Below the pieces are notes generated by a model. That model ran no database searches and was not told where the DNA came from. It saw nothing but the letters and a program-made list of their open reading frames with translations. From Molossus alvarezi (Eukaryota; Chordata; Mammalia; Chiroptera; Molossidae): DNA of 64,000 nt. Positions within the stretch are counted from its first letter, which is position 1. The number at the start of each line of letters is the position of its first letter. A program made the translations under genes and the position numbers. Where the stretch lies: NCBI GenBank assembly GCA_037176705.1, contig CM073889.1, positions 56,413,596 through 56,477,595 of the forward strand, written 5' to 3'. This document shows positions 1 to 14,095 of this stretch, piece after piece.

Positions 1-540
1 TCTCTGAGCTTCTTGAACTTGAATGCCTTCTTCCTTCACCAAATTAGGGAAGTTTTCTGTCACTATTTCTTTGAATATGTTCTCTAGCCCTTGCTTATTT
101 TCTTCTTCTTCAGGGACTCCTATGATACGAATATCATTACGTTTCCAGTTGTCCCACAATTCTTTTAAGCTCTCTTCCTGTTTTTTAATCTTTTTTTCCT
201 TTTGGTTTTCTGATTGGTTGATTTCTTCTAGCCTGTCTTCTAATTCACTGATCTGGTCCTCAGCTTCCCCTACTCTGCTTTTAGACCTTCCAGTGTGTTT
301 TTCATTTCTGATATGTCTTTCTTCATTTCTTCCTGTTGGTTTTTCATTTCCAGATGGTTTATTTTCAACATTTCTATCTTTACTCATGTTGCTCATGTCC
401 TTACACATGCTGTTGAGCTTCCGCAACATCATGGCTCTAAATTCTAGTTCTGTTAACTTGCTTAACTGCACCTCATTTATTTCATCTTCTGTAGAGGTCT
501 CTTGATCTTTCATTTGGCTTTTGTTTCTGTTTCTCACCAT
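1..540 (-). pseudogene. L1a ORF1 (N-terminal part)
   Basis: L1 ORF1 encodes the RNA-binding chaperone of the L1 ribonucleoprotein, with an N-terminal coiled coil, an RRM and a C-terminal domain. The start at 540 (MVRNRNKSQMK) sits in the conserved gccaaaATG-like context seen in the other copies. The reading frame stays open to the window edge. Compared with the sister copies, a 2-bp deletion in the coiled coil (near 385) and a 1-bp deletion (near 275) compensate each other, so about 35 residues between them are out of the ancestral frame. The frame recovers at 'EAEDQISELEDR' and the 'LWDNWKRNDIRIIGVP' start of the RRM is present. It is probably not functional. Confidence 0.8.
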
Positions 541-734
541 TTTGGTTATCACAGTGGGCTTTGGAGTCTGCCAAGTTTTCCCAGTGGGTGTTGGTGTTCT
601 GCTGTTTGTGGCTCCCTCTCCTGGGTTTGGATGCACCAGGGAGGACCCACTTTAATCCTGCCAAGTCCCCTGTTTTCCGGGAGTCTGTGTGGCTCCAGCT
701 GAGAGCTTAGCAGGCTACAGCGTTACCAGGGCTC

Positions 735-1235
735 ATGCAGGGTGGCAAGGGAGGCGGTGGGAATAATTTCCCGCTGAGTTCCCTGGTCCCGCCTAGTTCC
801 CTGGTCCTGCCGAGTTCCCTGGTCCTACCGAGTTCCCTGGTCCAGCTGAGTTCCCTGGGTCCCTCGAGTCTGTGCGGCTCCAGTGGAGAGTTTAGCCGGC
901 TACAGAGTTCCCAGGGCCCATGCAGGTTGGCAAGGGAGGCGGTAGGATTAACTTCCCTCCGCGTTCCCTGGTCCCGCTGAGTTCCCTGGGGCCCGCGAGT
1001 CTGTGAGGCTTCAGGGGGGAGTTTAGCCAGCTACAGAGTTTCCAGGGCCGTGCACGGTGGGAAGGGAGATGGTAGGATTAACTTCCCGCTGAGTTCCCTC
1101 GTCCCACGGAGTTCCCTGGGGGCCGCGAGTCTCTGCGGCTTTAGCGGAGAATTTAGCCGGATACAGAGTTCCCAGGGCCCGTGCACGGTGGGAAGGGAGA
1201 TGGTAGGATTAATTTCCCGCCGAGTTCCCTGGCCC
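735..1235 (-). repeat. Nested tandem repeats in the L1a 5'UTR
   Basis: Four copies of a GC-rich unit are marked by (c/g)aagggag at 746, 931, 1061 and 1192. The spacings are 185, 130 and 131 bp. The longer first interval is explained by an inner 18-bp repeat (gagttccctggtcc plus four bases) present about four to five times between 774 and 870, against one to two copies in the other units. The unit also contains 'cgcgagtctgtg.ggct' and 'tacagagttcccagggc'. The arrangement resembles the monomer-type promoters known from rodent L1s, but I infer no homology. Confidence 0.8.
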
Positions 1236-1444
1236 CTGCCCAGGCTGCTGAGGACCCTGGGCTCTCGGTCCCCTCTCCCGTTCTCGCAAGCCTACCAGGA
1301 CTGAGTGGGTGTTTCTGGTTAAGTGGTCCTCCAAGATGTCTTTCGGCTGCCCTTTCCTGACGGTTTGCCTTTATTTTCGTTGTAAATCCAGTTTGGTCTT
1401 GGGAGATGGTCTGGGTCGCTCCATTCACTTCGCCACCATATTTT

Positions 1445-2325
1445 CTTCCTAGGTGTAATCCTATTTTAATTTTATATATTTAGATTAATAATTTCATAAC
1501 TAAATAAGAAAACTGAGTGATGGTTCATGTATTTTAACTTAGCCAAATTATTAAAAGCACACTGTCAATTTTTACTAAGAAATTTATAATTTAACAGAAT
1601 AACCATCAATATGTGAAGTATATTTGCCATATCTTAAAACTGCTAATGTGTCTGAATCAATTTGTTTAACAGAAATAACAAACATAAATTAAATGTGCAA
1701 GTATATGTTTTAAAGAGAAACTTTGGAATCCAGCATGTGGGAGTAAATTGGCAGCTGAAAAACTGAAGGCACAGATAAGTTAGGACATTATTTTAATGGT
1801 CCAGGATAGAATCAAGCAGTGCCTGACCCCAAGCAGTAGTGGTCAGTTGAAACAAAGGAGACAGTCTTGGTGGACAAAGAGGCCTCTGAGTGGAATAAAT
1901 AACAAGCTTTGGAAATAAGGTTACATATAATTTTTTAGACAAGACTTCAATCAGAATAAAGTCTTGTTTCCAATATCATTTTCTTCACTAGGATTTGTTT
2001 CTATGCTGAAAAATAAAATAATTAGTATTATACTACTTAGATATTCTCAGTTTCTAGTGGCTTGTATCAATATAATGTTTACTGAGTGCTTTACTCCTTC
2101 TGTGCTAGGTCTTTTATCAGTTCTTTTTGAACAACATAATATTTGTTAAAAATCACAAAGTTATAATTGTCTTGACAATTTGCATATAAATTATTTTTAT
2201 TTATATGTATATAAATATATTTGCATATGCAGCATTGCTTGGGGAAATTAAATATCTAAATAAGTGGAGAAATATACCTTGCTTATAAATTGAAAGACTC
2301 AATATAATTAAAATATAAATTCTCA
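1445..2325. other. AT-rich non-L1 DNA
   Basis: About 0.9 kb of AT-rich sequence lies between the 5' ends of two L1s of opposite strand. No open frame longer than about 60 codons, no SINE and no conserved motif was recognised. It is probably ancestral host intergenic DNA. Confidence 0.6.
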
Positions 2326-4160
2326 AGAGTGTGTGAGAGAGTATGAATGGATGTGAAGGTGGACAACCAAACCTGAGCAGTGCAGAGCCGTGAAGCAGAA
2401 AGTTCCTGTGCTGTGGACAGAGCAGTTGGCTACTGCAGTAAGCGGCCCTTCAGGGTGCTTCTCCATGCACTGAAAGGAGGTCCCACCATTTTGGAAGATC
2501 CCTGGTCTTCCCTGGGAGGAGGCAGTGGGAGTGGCTAGGGCCCAGCAACCCTAGGCGAAAAGTACACCTGGCACCATCACACCAGTGGACACTCTGTGTC
2601 AACACAGACCTGTGCACAGTAGTGGAGCTCCCAAGGTGCTGGTCTCGAAAGCCACAGACAGCCCGGAGCCCAGCACCATCCCTCATAGTAGCAGCCTGAT
2701 TAGAGTCCAGATATACCCCCAGCAACAAAGGCTAGGGAGCAGAAATCCATCCCCAGGCAACAGAAGCGCAGACCACCAGCTGAGACCCATCCCCAAAAAC
2801 TAAAGCAAAAGCTGAGCAGAAGTTGAGCCCCATGGGGCAGCAGCACTCCCCAGCCACCAGTGGTGGGACCTGGGGCTCCACAGAGGCCTGTGCAGTCCAC
2901 TAACTCACAAGAGCAGTAAGAAGCCTCAGCCCCAGAGAGACTGGTGTGATTCAGCTGCCTTCTCTTGGGAACTTCAGGGTGCAGCGGAACCAGAGAGGCC
3001 TGTGCCACCCAGCAAGGACTGTGCAATCTAGTTACCCCCAGCACCTGTAGGGTACTGATGCACCAGAGAGGCCTGCATGACCCTGCAGGGACAATGCCAT
3101 CCAATTACCCATGGGACCTGCAGGGTGATGAAGCAACAGAGAAAATTGTGTGACCCAGCAGAAACTGTGTCATCTAGTTACCCTCGAGACCTGAGGGGTG
3201 CTGAAGCACCAGAGAGGCCTGCGCAACCCAGCAGCCTATAACATAGGAATAGAGCCGGGTCCCCAAAAGGACTGTGTGATACAGTTACCTGCAGTACATG
3301 CAGAATGCAGGGGCACCAGTAAGGCCTGTGTGACCCAGGTATGCACAAGATAAGCTTAGAGGATGTGAAAATGAAGGTGGAGTGAATAGAAGATACACAA
3401 ATGATCTCCAAGAACCAAAAGTGAGTTACAACTAAAATAAAGACAAATTCTCAGAAAAAAGCAACAGAAAAGCAGCAGGACAAAGCCATATAACCAGGAC
3501 ATTGGTAGGATCTGTGGAGGCTCGAGAGGATGGCGGGCTCGGTGCTCACAGACAGCAGCAGTCTTAGCTGTGAGCAGCGCCCTTGGGAATAAAAACAAAG
3601 CCCGCTCCACAGCCCAGAGAGCCAGGACAGAGCACTAAAATAGCCACAGCCACTTACCTGGGCCCTATGGCACAGGGAGGAAAGACAGGACTGAAACTCT
3701 GTGGGGACACCCGAGATTTGGAGAAAACTCAAAGTTTTACTGAGTAGAGGCCAAAAGGATGATGGTCAGTGTGTTCCTTCAGAGAGCTGTGGGGATAAGC
3801 AGCAACCCCCCTCCCCCAATTAGGAGATTCAGCCTTTACCAGGTGAGGCAAATAAATAAAAATTGAGGCTCATTAATAACCAGCATTTATCCCACACTCT
3901 GGAAATCCGCTTATGCAGAACACCAGAGCTACAGTCCAAGGCTCTGAGTAACTGAAACTACTAGTCACCAGGAATAAGGTAGAGGATAACTGAATCCTTC
4001 CAGGGCTTGGATATCTACCCTGGAAAGTAAGACTTGACAGAGATGTTTCACGTGGACACACCCAGGCTCATTCAAACCCAGTAGAGGGAGCCACAAACAG
4101 CAGAACACCAACACCCACAAGTAAATTTGGCAGGATTCAAAACCCACTGAGATAGCCAAA
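2326..4160 (+). repeat. L1b long 5'UTR with ~70-75-bp tandem units
   Basis: The distal module (2326-3345) starts with the gtgtgagagagt block. It contains several diverged units of about 70-75 bp built on 'caccagagaggcctgtg..acccagcag.gactgtg..atc.agttaccc' between roughly 2865 and 3340. The proximal module (3345-4160) begins at gaaaatgaaggtggagtgaatag and aligns with the entire 5'UTR of the young copies. Known L1 biology places an internal RNA polymerase II promoter in the 5'UTR; activity of this copy is unknown. Confidence 0.75.
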
Positions 4161-5044
4161 ATGGTGAAACAAAGAAAGAAATCCCAAATAAAAGAACAAC
4201 AGAACTCTATTGAGGATGAGATCAATAAAATGCAGCCAAGCAAATTATCAGAGGTAGAGTTCAGAGCCATGATCTTGAGGAAGCTTAACAACATGAGTAA
4301 GGACATTAGCACCATGAGTAAAGATATAGAAACATTGAAAACCAACCAAGTGAAAATGAAGAATGACATAGCAGAAATTAAGAACACATTAGAAAGACTA
4401 AGCAGCAGAATAGAGAAAGCTGAAGACTGGATCAGTGAATTAGAAGACAGGGTAGAAAAAATTAACCAATCAGAAAACAAAAAGGAAAAAAAACAATTAA
4501 AAAATAGGAAGATAGCTTAAGAGAACTGTGGGACAACTGGAAACGTAATAATATTTGCATGGTAGAGATCCCTGAAGAGGAAGAAAATGGTCAAAGGTTA
4601 GAGAATATATTTGAAGAAATGGTGACAGATAACTTTCCTAATTTGGTGAATAAAAAAGGCATTCAAGTTCAAGAAGCACAGAGAGCCTCAAGTAAGAATA
4701 ACCCAAACTGACCCAATCGAAGAAACATAGTAATTAAAATACCAAAAATTAAAGACAAAGGAAGAATCCTAAAGGCAGCAAGAGATACACAACAGGTTAC
4801 CTACAAAGGAATCCCTATAAGGCTCTCAACTGACTTCTCAACAGAAACATTACAGGCCAGAAGAGAGTGGCATGAAGTAATCAAGGTCATGAAAAACAAG
4901 AATCTGAATACAAGACTAATCTATCCAGCAATACTATTATTCAAAATAGAAGGTCAAATAAAGAGCTCTCCAGACAAAAAAAGGCTAAGAGAATATATTA
5001 ACATCAAACCAGCATTGCAAGATATGCTAAAAGGACTGCTATAA
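4161..5044 (+). pseudogene. L1b ORF1
   Basis: The start (MVKQRKKSQIK) lies in the conserved gccaaaATG context, and the end is the usual KGLL-stop at 5044. The N-terminal coiled coil (residues about 35-110, with SKDIETLK and EDWISELEDRVEKINQ) is open for 119 codons. A frameshift in an A-rich stretch near 4490 then ends the frame at 4520. The RRM and C-terminal parts continue in another phase and carry an in-frame stop at 4709-4711 inside the EAQRA..SKKN region. The expected length is about 294 residues. It is a dead copy of the L1 RNA-binding protein. Confidence 0.88.
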
Positions 5045-5090
5045 TTAGTAGAAGAAATAGGATGAAAAAATAGAACCACACTAAACAAAA

Positions 5091-8934
<3,844 letters not shown>

Positions 8935-9180
8935 TTAACATAACAGTCTGAGGAATGGGGTAATTACACAGACATGGAAGTGGGCTACAGACTGACAATT
9001 CCCAGAAGTGGGGGTGGTGGGGGAGAGATAAACCACAGAACTTATATGCATGTGTGCATGAACAATGGACATGTACAACAAAGCTGGGATCAGGGTGGGG
9101 ATGGAGAAGGAGAAATCAGTGGGGGGAAAAGGAGAATCATCTGTAACAAAAAGAAATTAATTAATAAAAACATAAAAAAA
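8935..9180 (+). repeat. L1b 3'UTR and A-rich tail
   Basis: The segment carries the L1 3'UTR landmarks seen in every copy here: 'taaccacagaacttatatgcatg', a purine-rich run (gggtggggatggagaagg) and 'catctgtaacaaa', followed by an impure A-rich tail. There is no canonical AATAAA close to the end. Confidence 0.8.
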
Positions 9181-9893
9181 GAACCAAGATGCATAAAATA
9201 TTGCATATACATAACTGTTAAAGAACCTAGTCTGGAGGGAAATATAATCTAAGAAACAGGTAAAATCTTTTAGGCTTTTTTTTTTTTATTACATGGAAGA
9301 TATAAACTCTATAACACTGGCTCAATGATGAAGCAATAAGATAACAAAGAGATAAAAAGAGAAAAGATAAAGAAAAGCAATGAGTCACCAAACACAATTA
9401 AAGATCTAATTAATAAGTTAAAAAGAACCTGAAATTGAATAGACATGCTTAGTAATCAAACTTCTGATATAGGATAAAGTTTTGAGATAATCACAGTAGT
9501 TTCCGAGAAAAAATACAAAAAGACAAATGCATTTAAGGAGGTGATAGATTTAAAGCAATGATAAAGTGAACTAACACAATAACTATAGTCTCTCAAATAC
9601 AGAAACCAAACATTGATCAGAAATCATATTAAAAAATATAATAGAGTATAAGAACCTTGTAAGAAAACAATAAAATATTCTGTTTTCAGGGCACATAGAA
9701 TTTAGGGGGAAATTTATACAGAACAATTACCTTTGACCTAGTTAAGTTATTAAACTTTAAGTTTAGGACATAATTTTCCAGACATGAGATGGATAAACAA
9801 GTCATTCACAAGAGACAGAATCAACATTGGATTTCTCTACAGCGGCACTGCCAGTAAACATTGCAGGGGAGAAATATTGGTAATGTTCTAATA
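9181..9893. other. AT-rich non-L1 DNA
   Basis: AT-rich sequence without a recognisable gene or repeat family. Short A tracts are present, and the longest open frames are trivial. It may be ancestral host DNA. Confidence 0.55.
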
Positions 9894-10085
9894 CAGGTGT
9901 TTACAACCTGTGGGTTGCGACCCCTTTTGAAGTCAAACAACTCTTTTACAGGGGTTGCCTAAGACATAACAGTAGCAAAAATACAGTTATGAGGTAGCAA
10001 TAAAAATAATTTTATTGTTGGGAATCACCACAATATGAGAAATTATATTAAAGGGTCACAGCATTAGGAAGGTTGAGAATCACTG
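9894..10085 (+). mobile_element. Short non-autonomous hAT transposon (SPIN/URR1-like)
   Basis: A 192-bp element with imperfect terminal inverted repeats. The left end reads caggtgtttacaacctgtg. The right end, read backwards, gives cagtgattctcaaccttc. Internal landmarks 'ttgcgacccctttt', 'ggggttgcctaagacataac', 'attttattgttggg' and 'aaagggtcacagcattagga' match what I remember of the non-autonomous hAT families of rodents and of the SPIN group in bats and other mammals. The flanking octamers ttctaata and ttaatata match at only 5 of 8 positions, so the target duplication is decayed. No transposase is encoded. Confidence 0.75.
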
Positions 10086-10505
10086 TTAATATAAGGTGAA
10101 GAAAGCAGGACCAAAGATAATTATATCTAGTTAAAGATTTAAGTAGAAAGAAAACAGGACATCACACTCAAACATAAAAGAATCCAAGAAGTATTGCATA
10201 TGGCACTTCTTGTAAAAAAAAAAAAAAAAAAAAAAGTTACTTGACAATATATAGAACCAATAATGAGATTTATCAATTTTTGTTAATTTTGTGTAATAAA
10301 AAATAAAATGGTCAGTGTTATGTATTAGATTCACATAAACAGACTGTAAAGCTAAGCACCTGGTGAAATGTTTATTAAACTAAATGTAAATGTTGTAATG
10401 CTTGACAAAATAAAAATAAAAATATAGCTAGTGAAGTGTTAGTGAAGGAAAGGTGAAAAATACAAATCTCATATTTTATAGCAGGGAATCAATACTTTTT
10501 ATTCA
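10086..10505. other. AT-rich non-L1 DNA with a long A tract
   Basis: AT-rich sequence between the hAT element and L1c. It contains a run of about 21 A at 10215-10235 not preceded by any L1 or SINE body I recognise; the tract may be simple-repeat slippage or the tail of a decayed retroposon. Confidence 0.55.
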
Positions 10506-11321
10506 AAGAGGAAACATGGTGGCAGAGTAAATGGAAGCTACACAGACTGTCTCCCAGAACCGAACTAAAATTATATCTAAAATAAAGAAAATCATCAGGA
10601 AAAAACAATTGAAAAGCAACTGGAGAGAATTATATAGCCTGGTAGAAACTGCAGAGGCACAAGAGGGCAGGATGAAAGCCCATGGACAACAGCTAAGGGT
10701 TGTTTTAGCTGTGAACAGTTCCCGCTGAGAAAGTGGGGGGTTAAAAAAGCACCAAATTAGCTACAGCCACTCACCATCAGCTAGAAAGAGGGAAGGTGGA
10801 CTGGCATGGGATGGTGTGGAGAGAGCCCAGGGCTCCTGGCTCAGGAGAGAGCTTGAGGGGAGGACACTGGGAGTTTTGTGTTGAATTACTCCCTCATGGG
10901 ACAGTAGTGATTTTATTCAAAAAGTCTGGGGAGAAGCAATGGCCTCACCCTCAGGAATTCAATACCACCAGACCAGTTTAGAGAAATGCAATTTGAGGCT
11001 TATTAACATATAGTCTAACAATAAGCAAGTGCTCCACCCACTGGTAATTCTTTTACATCTGAGGGATTTTTTTATTCAGCAGAAGGCTACAAATTGAGGC
11101 TCATCAAGTAACTGAGACTAATAACATCCAGCCCAAAGCAGGAGAATAATTGAACCTTTTATTAGCCTGCAAATTTACCCAAGAAAGTAATATTTGACAG
11201 TGGTGTTTAATGTGGGACCTACCACACTCATCCAAACCCAGTAGAGGGAGCGACAACCAGTGGAACACCAACACACATAGGGAAAATTTGGCAGGCTCCA
11301 AAACACACTGAGACAGCCAAA

Positions 11322-11690
11322 ATGGTAAAACAAAGAAATAAATCCCAAATCAAAGAAGAGAATTCTACAAGAGAAGAGATAAATGAAATAAAATTAAGCA
11401 AGATTTCAGAGGTAGAGTTCAAAGTAATAACTATGAGGAAGCTTAACAGCATGAGTAAAGATATAAAAATATTGAAAATCAATCAATTGGAAATGAAGCA
11501 TGACAGAGCAAAAATAAAGAACACAAAGGAAGTAATAACCAGTGGAGTAGAGGAAGCCAAGGATTAGATCAGTGAATTAGAAGACTGGTAAAAAAAAATC
11601 ACCCAATCAAAGAACAAAAAGAAAAAAACATTAAAAAAAAAAAAAAGAAAGAGAACTGTAAGACAACATGAAACATAAAAAAATCTGCAT
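11322..11690 (+). pseudogene. L1c ORF1, N-terminal half
   Basis: The start (MVKQRNKSQIKEEN) is followed by 81 open codons covering much of the coiled coil, including SKDIKILKINQLEMKHD. A stop follows at 11565 (EEAKD-stop), and then A-rich slippage. Sequence similarity to ORF1 ends near 11690, where L1d begins. About 300 bp of ORF1 (the RRM region) is absent before ORF1 resumes at 14096. Confidence 0.8.
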
Positions 11691-14095
11691 CAAAATCAGA
11701 TCCAGCAATACATCAAAAAAATTATTTACCATGACCAAGTGGGATTCATCCCAGGGATGCAAGGCTAGTACAATACTCACAAATCAATAAATGTGATACA
11801 CCACATAAACAAAATAAAGAATAAAAACCACATGATCAAATCAATAGATGCTGAAAGAGCATTCGACAAAATACAGCATCCATTTCTGATATAAACACTC
11901 AGCAATGTGAAAATAGTGGGATCATATCTTGACATAATAAAGGCCATATATAAAAGACCTACAGCCAACATCATACTCAATGGGCATAAACTAAAAACAT
12001 TTCCCTTAAGAACAGGGACAAGACAGGGATGCGCACTTTCACCACTCTTATTTAACATAGTACTGAAAGTCTTAGCCACAGCAATCAGACATGAAGGAAA
12101 AATAAAAGGGATCCAAATTGGAAAGGAGGAATTGAAACTGTCATTATTTGCAGATGACATGATACTATACATAGAAACCCCCAAAGACTCCATCAAAAAT
12201 CTACTAGACTTAATAAATGAATTTGGCAAAGTAGAAGGATACAAAATTAATGTCAAAAAATCCATGGGATTCTTATACACCAATGATGAACTTACAGAAA
12301 CAGAAACTGAAAAAACAATCCCATTTACCATCGCAACAACAAAAAAAATAAGATACCTAGGAATAAACTTAACCAAAAAAGTAAAGGACCTATTTGCAGA
12401 AAACTACAGGACATTGAAAAAAAGGAATAGAGGAATAAAAGATTGGAAGCACATATCTTGTTCATGGATTGGACGAATTAACATCATTGAAATGTCAATA
12501 TTACCCAAAGCAATCTATAGAGTCATTGCAATCCCCATCAAAATACCAACGACATATTTCACAGAACTAGAACAAATATTTCAAAAGTTCATATGGAACC
12601 AAAAAAGACCCTGAATAGCAACAGCAATCTTGAAAAAGAAAGACAAAGCAGGTGGGATCACAATACCAGATATCAGGTTATACTACAAAGCCACTGTAAT
12701 CAAAACAGCCGGGTACTGGCACAAGAACAGTTATATAGACCAGTGGAACAGAACAGAGAACCCCGAAATGGACCCAAGGCAATATGCTCAATTAATATTT
12801 GACAAAGGTGGCAAGAGCAAACAGTGGAGTAAAGGCAGCCTTTTTAATAAATGGTGTTGGGAAAATTGGACAGCTACATGCAAAAAAATGAAACTAGACC
12901 ATCAACATATACCATACATAAGAATAAACTCAAAATGGATAAAAGACTTAAATGTGACTTATGAATCCATAAAAATTATGGAAGAAACTGTAGGCAACAA
13001 AATTTCAGACATCATACGCAGCAGAATGTTCACTGATATTTTCCCTAAGGCCACAGAAACAAAGGAGAAAATGAACACATGTGACTACATCAAACTCAAA
13101 AGCTTCTGCACATCAAACAAAACAACCATCTAAAATGGAAACACAACCCACTTTATGGGAGGACATCATTGCCAATGAAACATCAGATAGGGGTTAATTT
13201 CCAAAATATATAAAGTACTCATACAACTCAACAGAAGGAAGACAAATAACCCAATTAAAAATGGGCAGAGGAGCTGAATAGACACCTCTCTAAACAGGAC
13301 ATACGAATGGCCAAGAGACATATGAAGAAATGCTCAACATCACTAATCATCAGAGAGATGCAAATTAAAACAACAATGAGGTATCACCTCACACCTGTCA
13401 GAATGGCCGCCATCAACAAATCATCAAACAACAAGTGTTGGCGAGGCTGTGGAGAAAAGGGGACTCTAGTACACTGCTGGTGGGAATGCAGACTGGTGCA
13501 GCCACTATGTAAACAATATGGTGTTACCTCAAAAATTTAAAAATTGAACTTCCATTTGACCCAGTGATCCCACTTCTAGGAATATACCCTAAGAAGCCTG
13601 TAACACTAATCAGAAAGAATATATGTACCCCCATGTTCATAGAAGCACTATTTACAATTGCTAAAATCTGGAAACAATGCAAGTGTCCTTTAATAGATGA
13701 GTGGATAAAAAAGCTGTGGTACATATACACAATGAAGTACTATGCAGCTGTAAGAAAGAAAGATCTCTTGTCATTTGAGATGACATGGAAGAACCTGGAA
13801 AGTATTATACTAAGCAAAATAAGCCAATAAGAGAAAAACAAATATTACATGATCTCACTTATTTGTGGAATGTAATGAAGAAAACAAACTGATGAACAGA
13901 ATAGACCCGGAGACATGTGTATGGGGTACAAACTGACAAACCTCAGAAGAGATACACCACAGAACTTATATGCATGTGTACATAACCAATGAATATAGAC
14001 AACTATCCTGGGGTGGGGGGCAGGATCAGGAGGAGGGTGTCAATGGGGGGAAAATGAGAAATATCTTTAATAAAAGTAAATTAATTAAAAAAAAA
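11691..14095 (+). mobile_element. L1d: younger 5'-truncated LINE-1 nested in L1c
   Basis: The element begins in the reverse-transcriptase domain of ORF2 (at agatccagcaatacatc) and runs through the ORF2 C-terminus, the 3'UTR with 'ggtggggggcaggatcaggagg' and an A-rich tail ending near 14095. It is 2.4 kb long. It keeps long open stretches, so it looks younger than its host. There is no clear target duplication. Instead about 300 bp of the L1c ORF1 is missing at the junction, which fits an insertion accompanied by a target deletion. Confidence 0.75.
11700..13870 (+). pseudogene. L1d ORF2, reverse transcriptase to C-terminus
   Basis: The best preserved reverse-transcriptase block of the window. 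From 11907 to 12614 the frame is open for 235 codons, with '[18 protein letters not shown]' and the catalytic [10 protein letters not shown] motif, the two Asp being the metal-binding pair. A stop at 12612-12614 (RP-stop) and a phase change follow. The frame is open again from 12630 to 13133. The Cys-rich C-terminal motif C-x3-C-x7-H-x4-C ([19 protein letters not shown]) is intact around 13430-13500. The endonuclease is absent because the element is 5'-truncated. Confidence 0.85.

Larger units (their letters stand above)
1..1444 (-). mobile_element. L1a: LINE-1, 5'UTR and start of ORF1, cut by window edge
   Basis: This is the 5' end of a minus-strand L1 whose 3' part lies outside the window. 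Read on the minus strand, the element starts near 1444 with the same start as the other young L1s here: a ggtggcgaagtgaatgg motif followed by the 'ccatctcccaagacc' block. A GC-rich 5'UTR follows, with tandem repeats at 735-1235, and then the ORF1 start at 540. The 5'UTR is about 0.9 kb, the short 'young' design shared with L1i and L1l. The target-site duplication cannot be tested because the 3' end is missing. Confidence 0.9.

Noticed and set aside
2450..3732. Several 80-134-codon open frames on the minus strand of the L1b 5'UTR
   Set aside because: GC-rich tandem 5'UTR sequence gives long chance frames on both strands. The same pseudo-proteins recur in the L1e, L1g and L1k 5'UTRs with different breaks.
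10215..10235. A21 tract as the tail of a processed pseudogene
   Set aside because: No recognisable retrocopy body or target duplication precedes it.
11777..12376. 199-codon minus-strand frame
   Set aside because: It is an antisense shadow of the well-kept L1d reverse-transcriptase frame.
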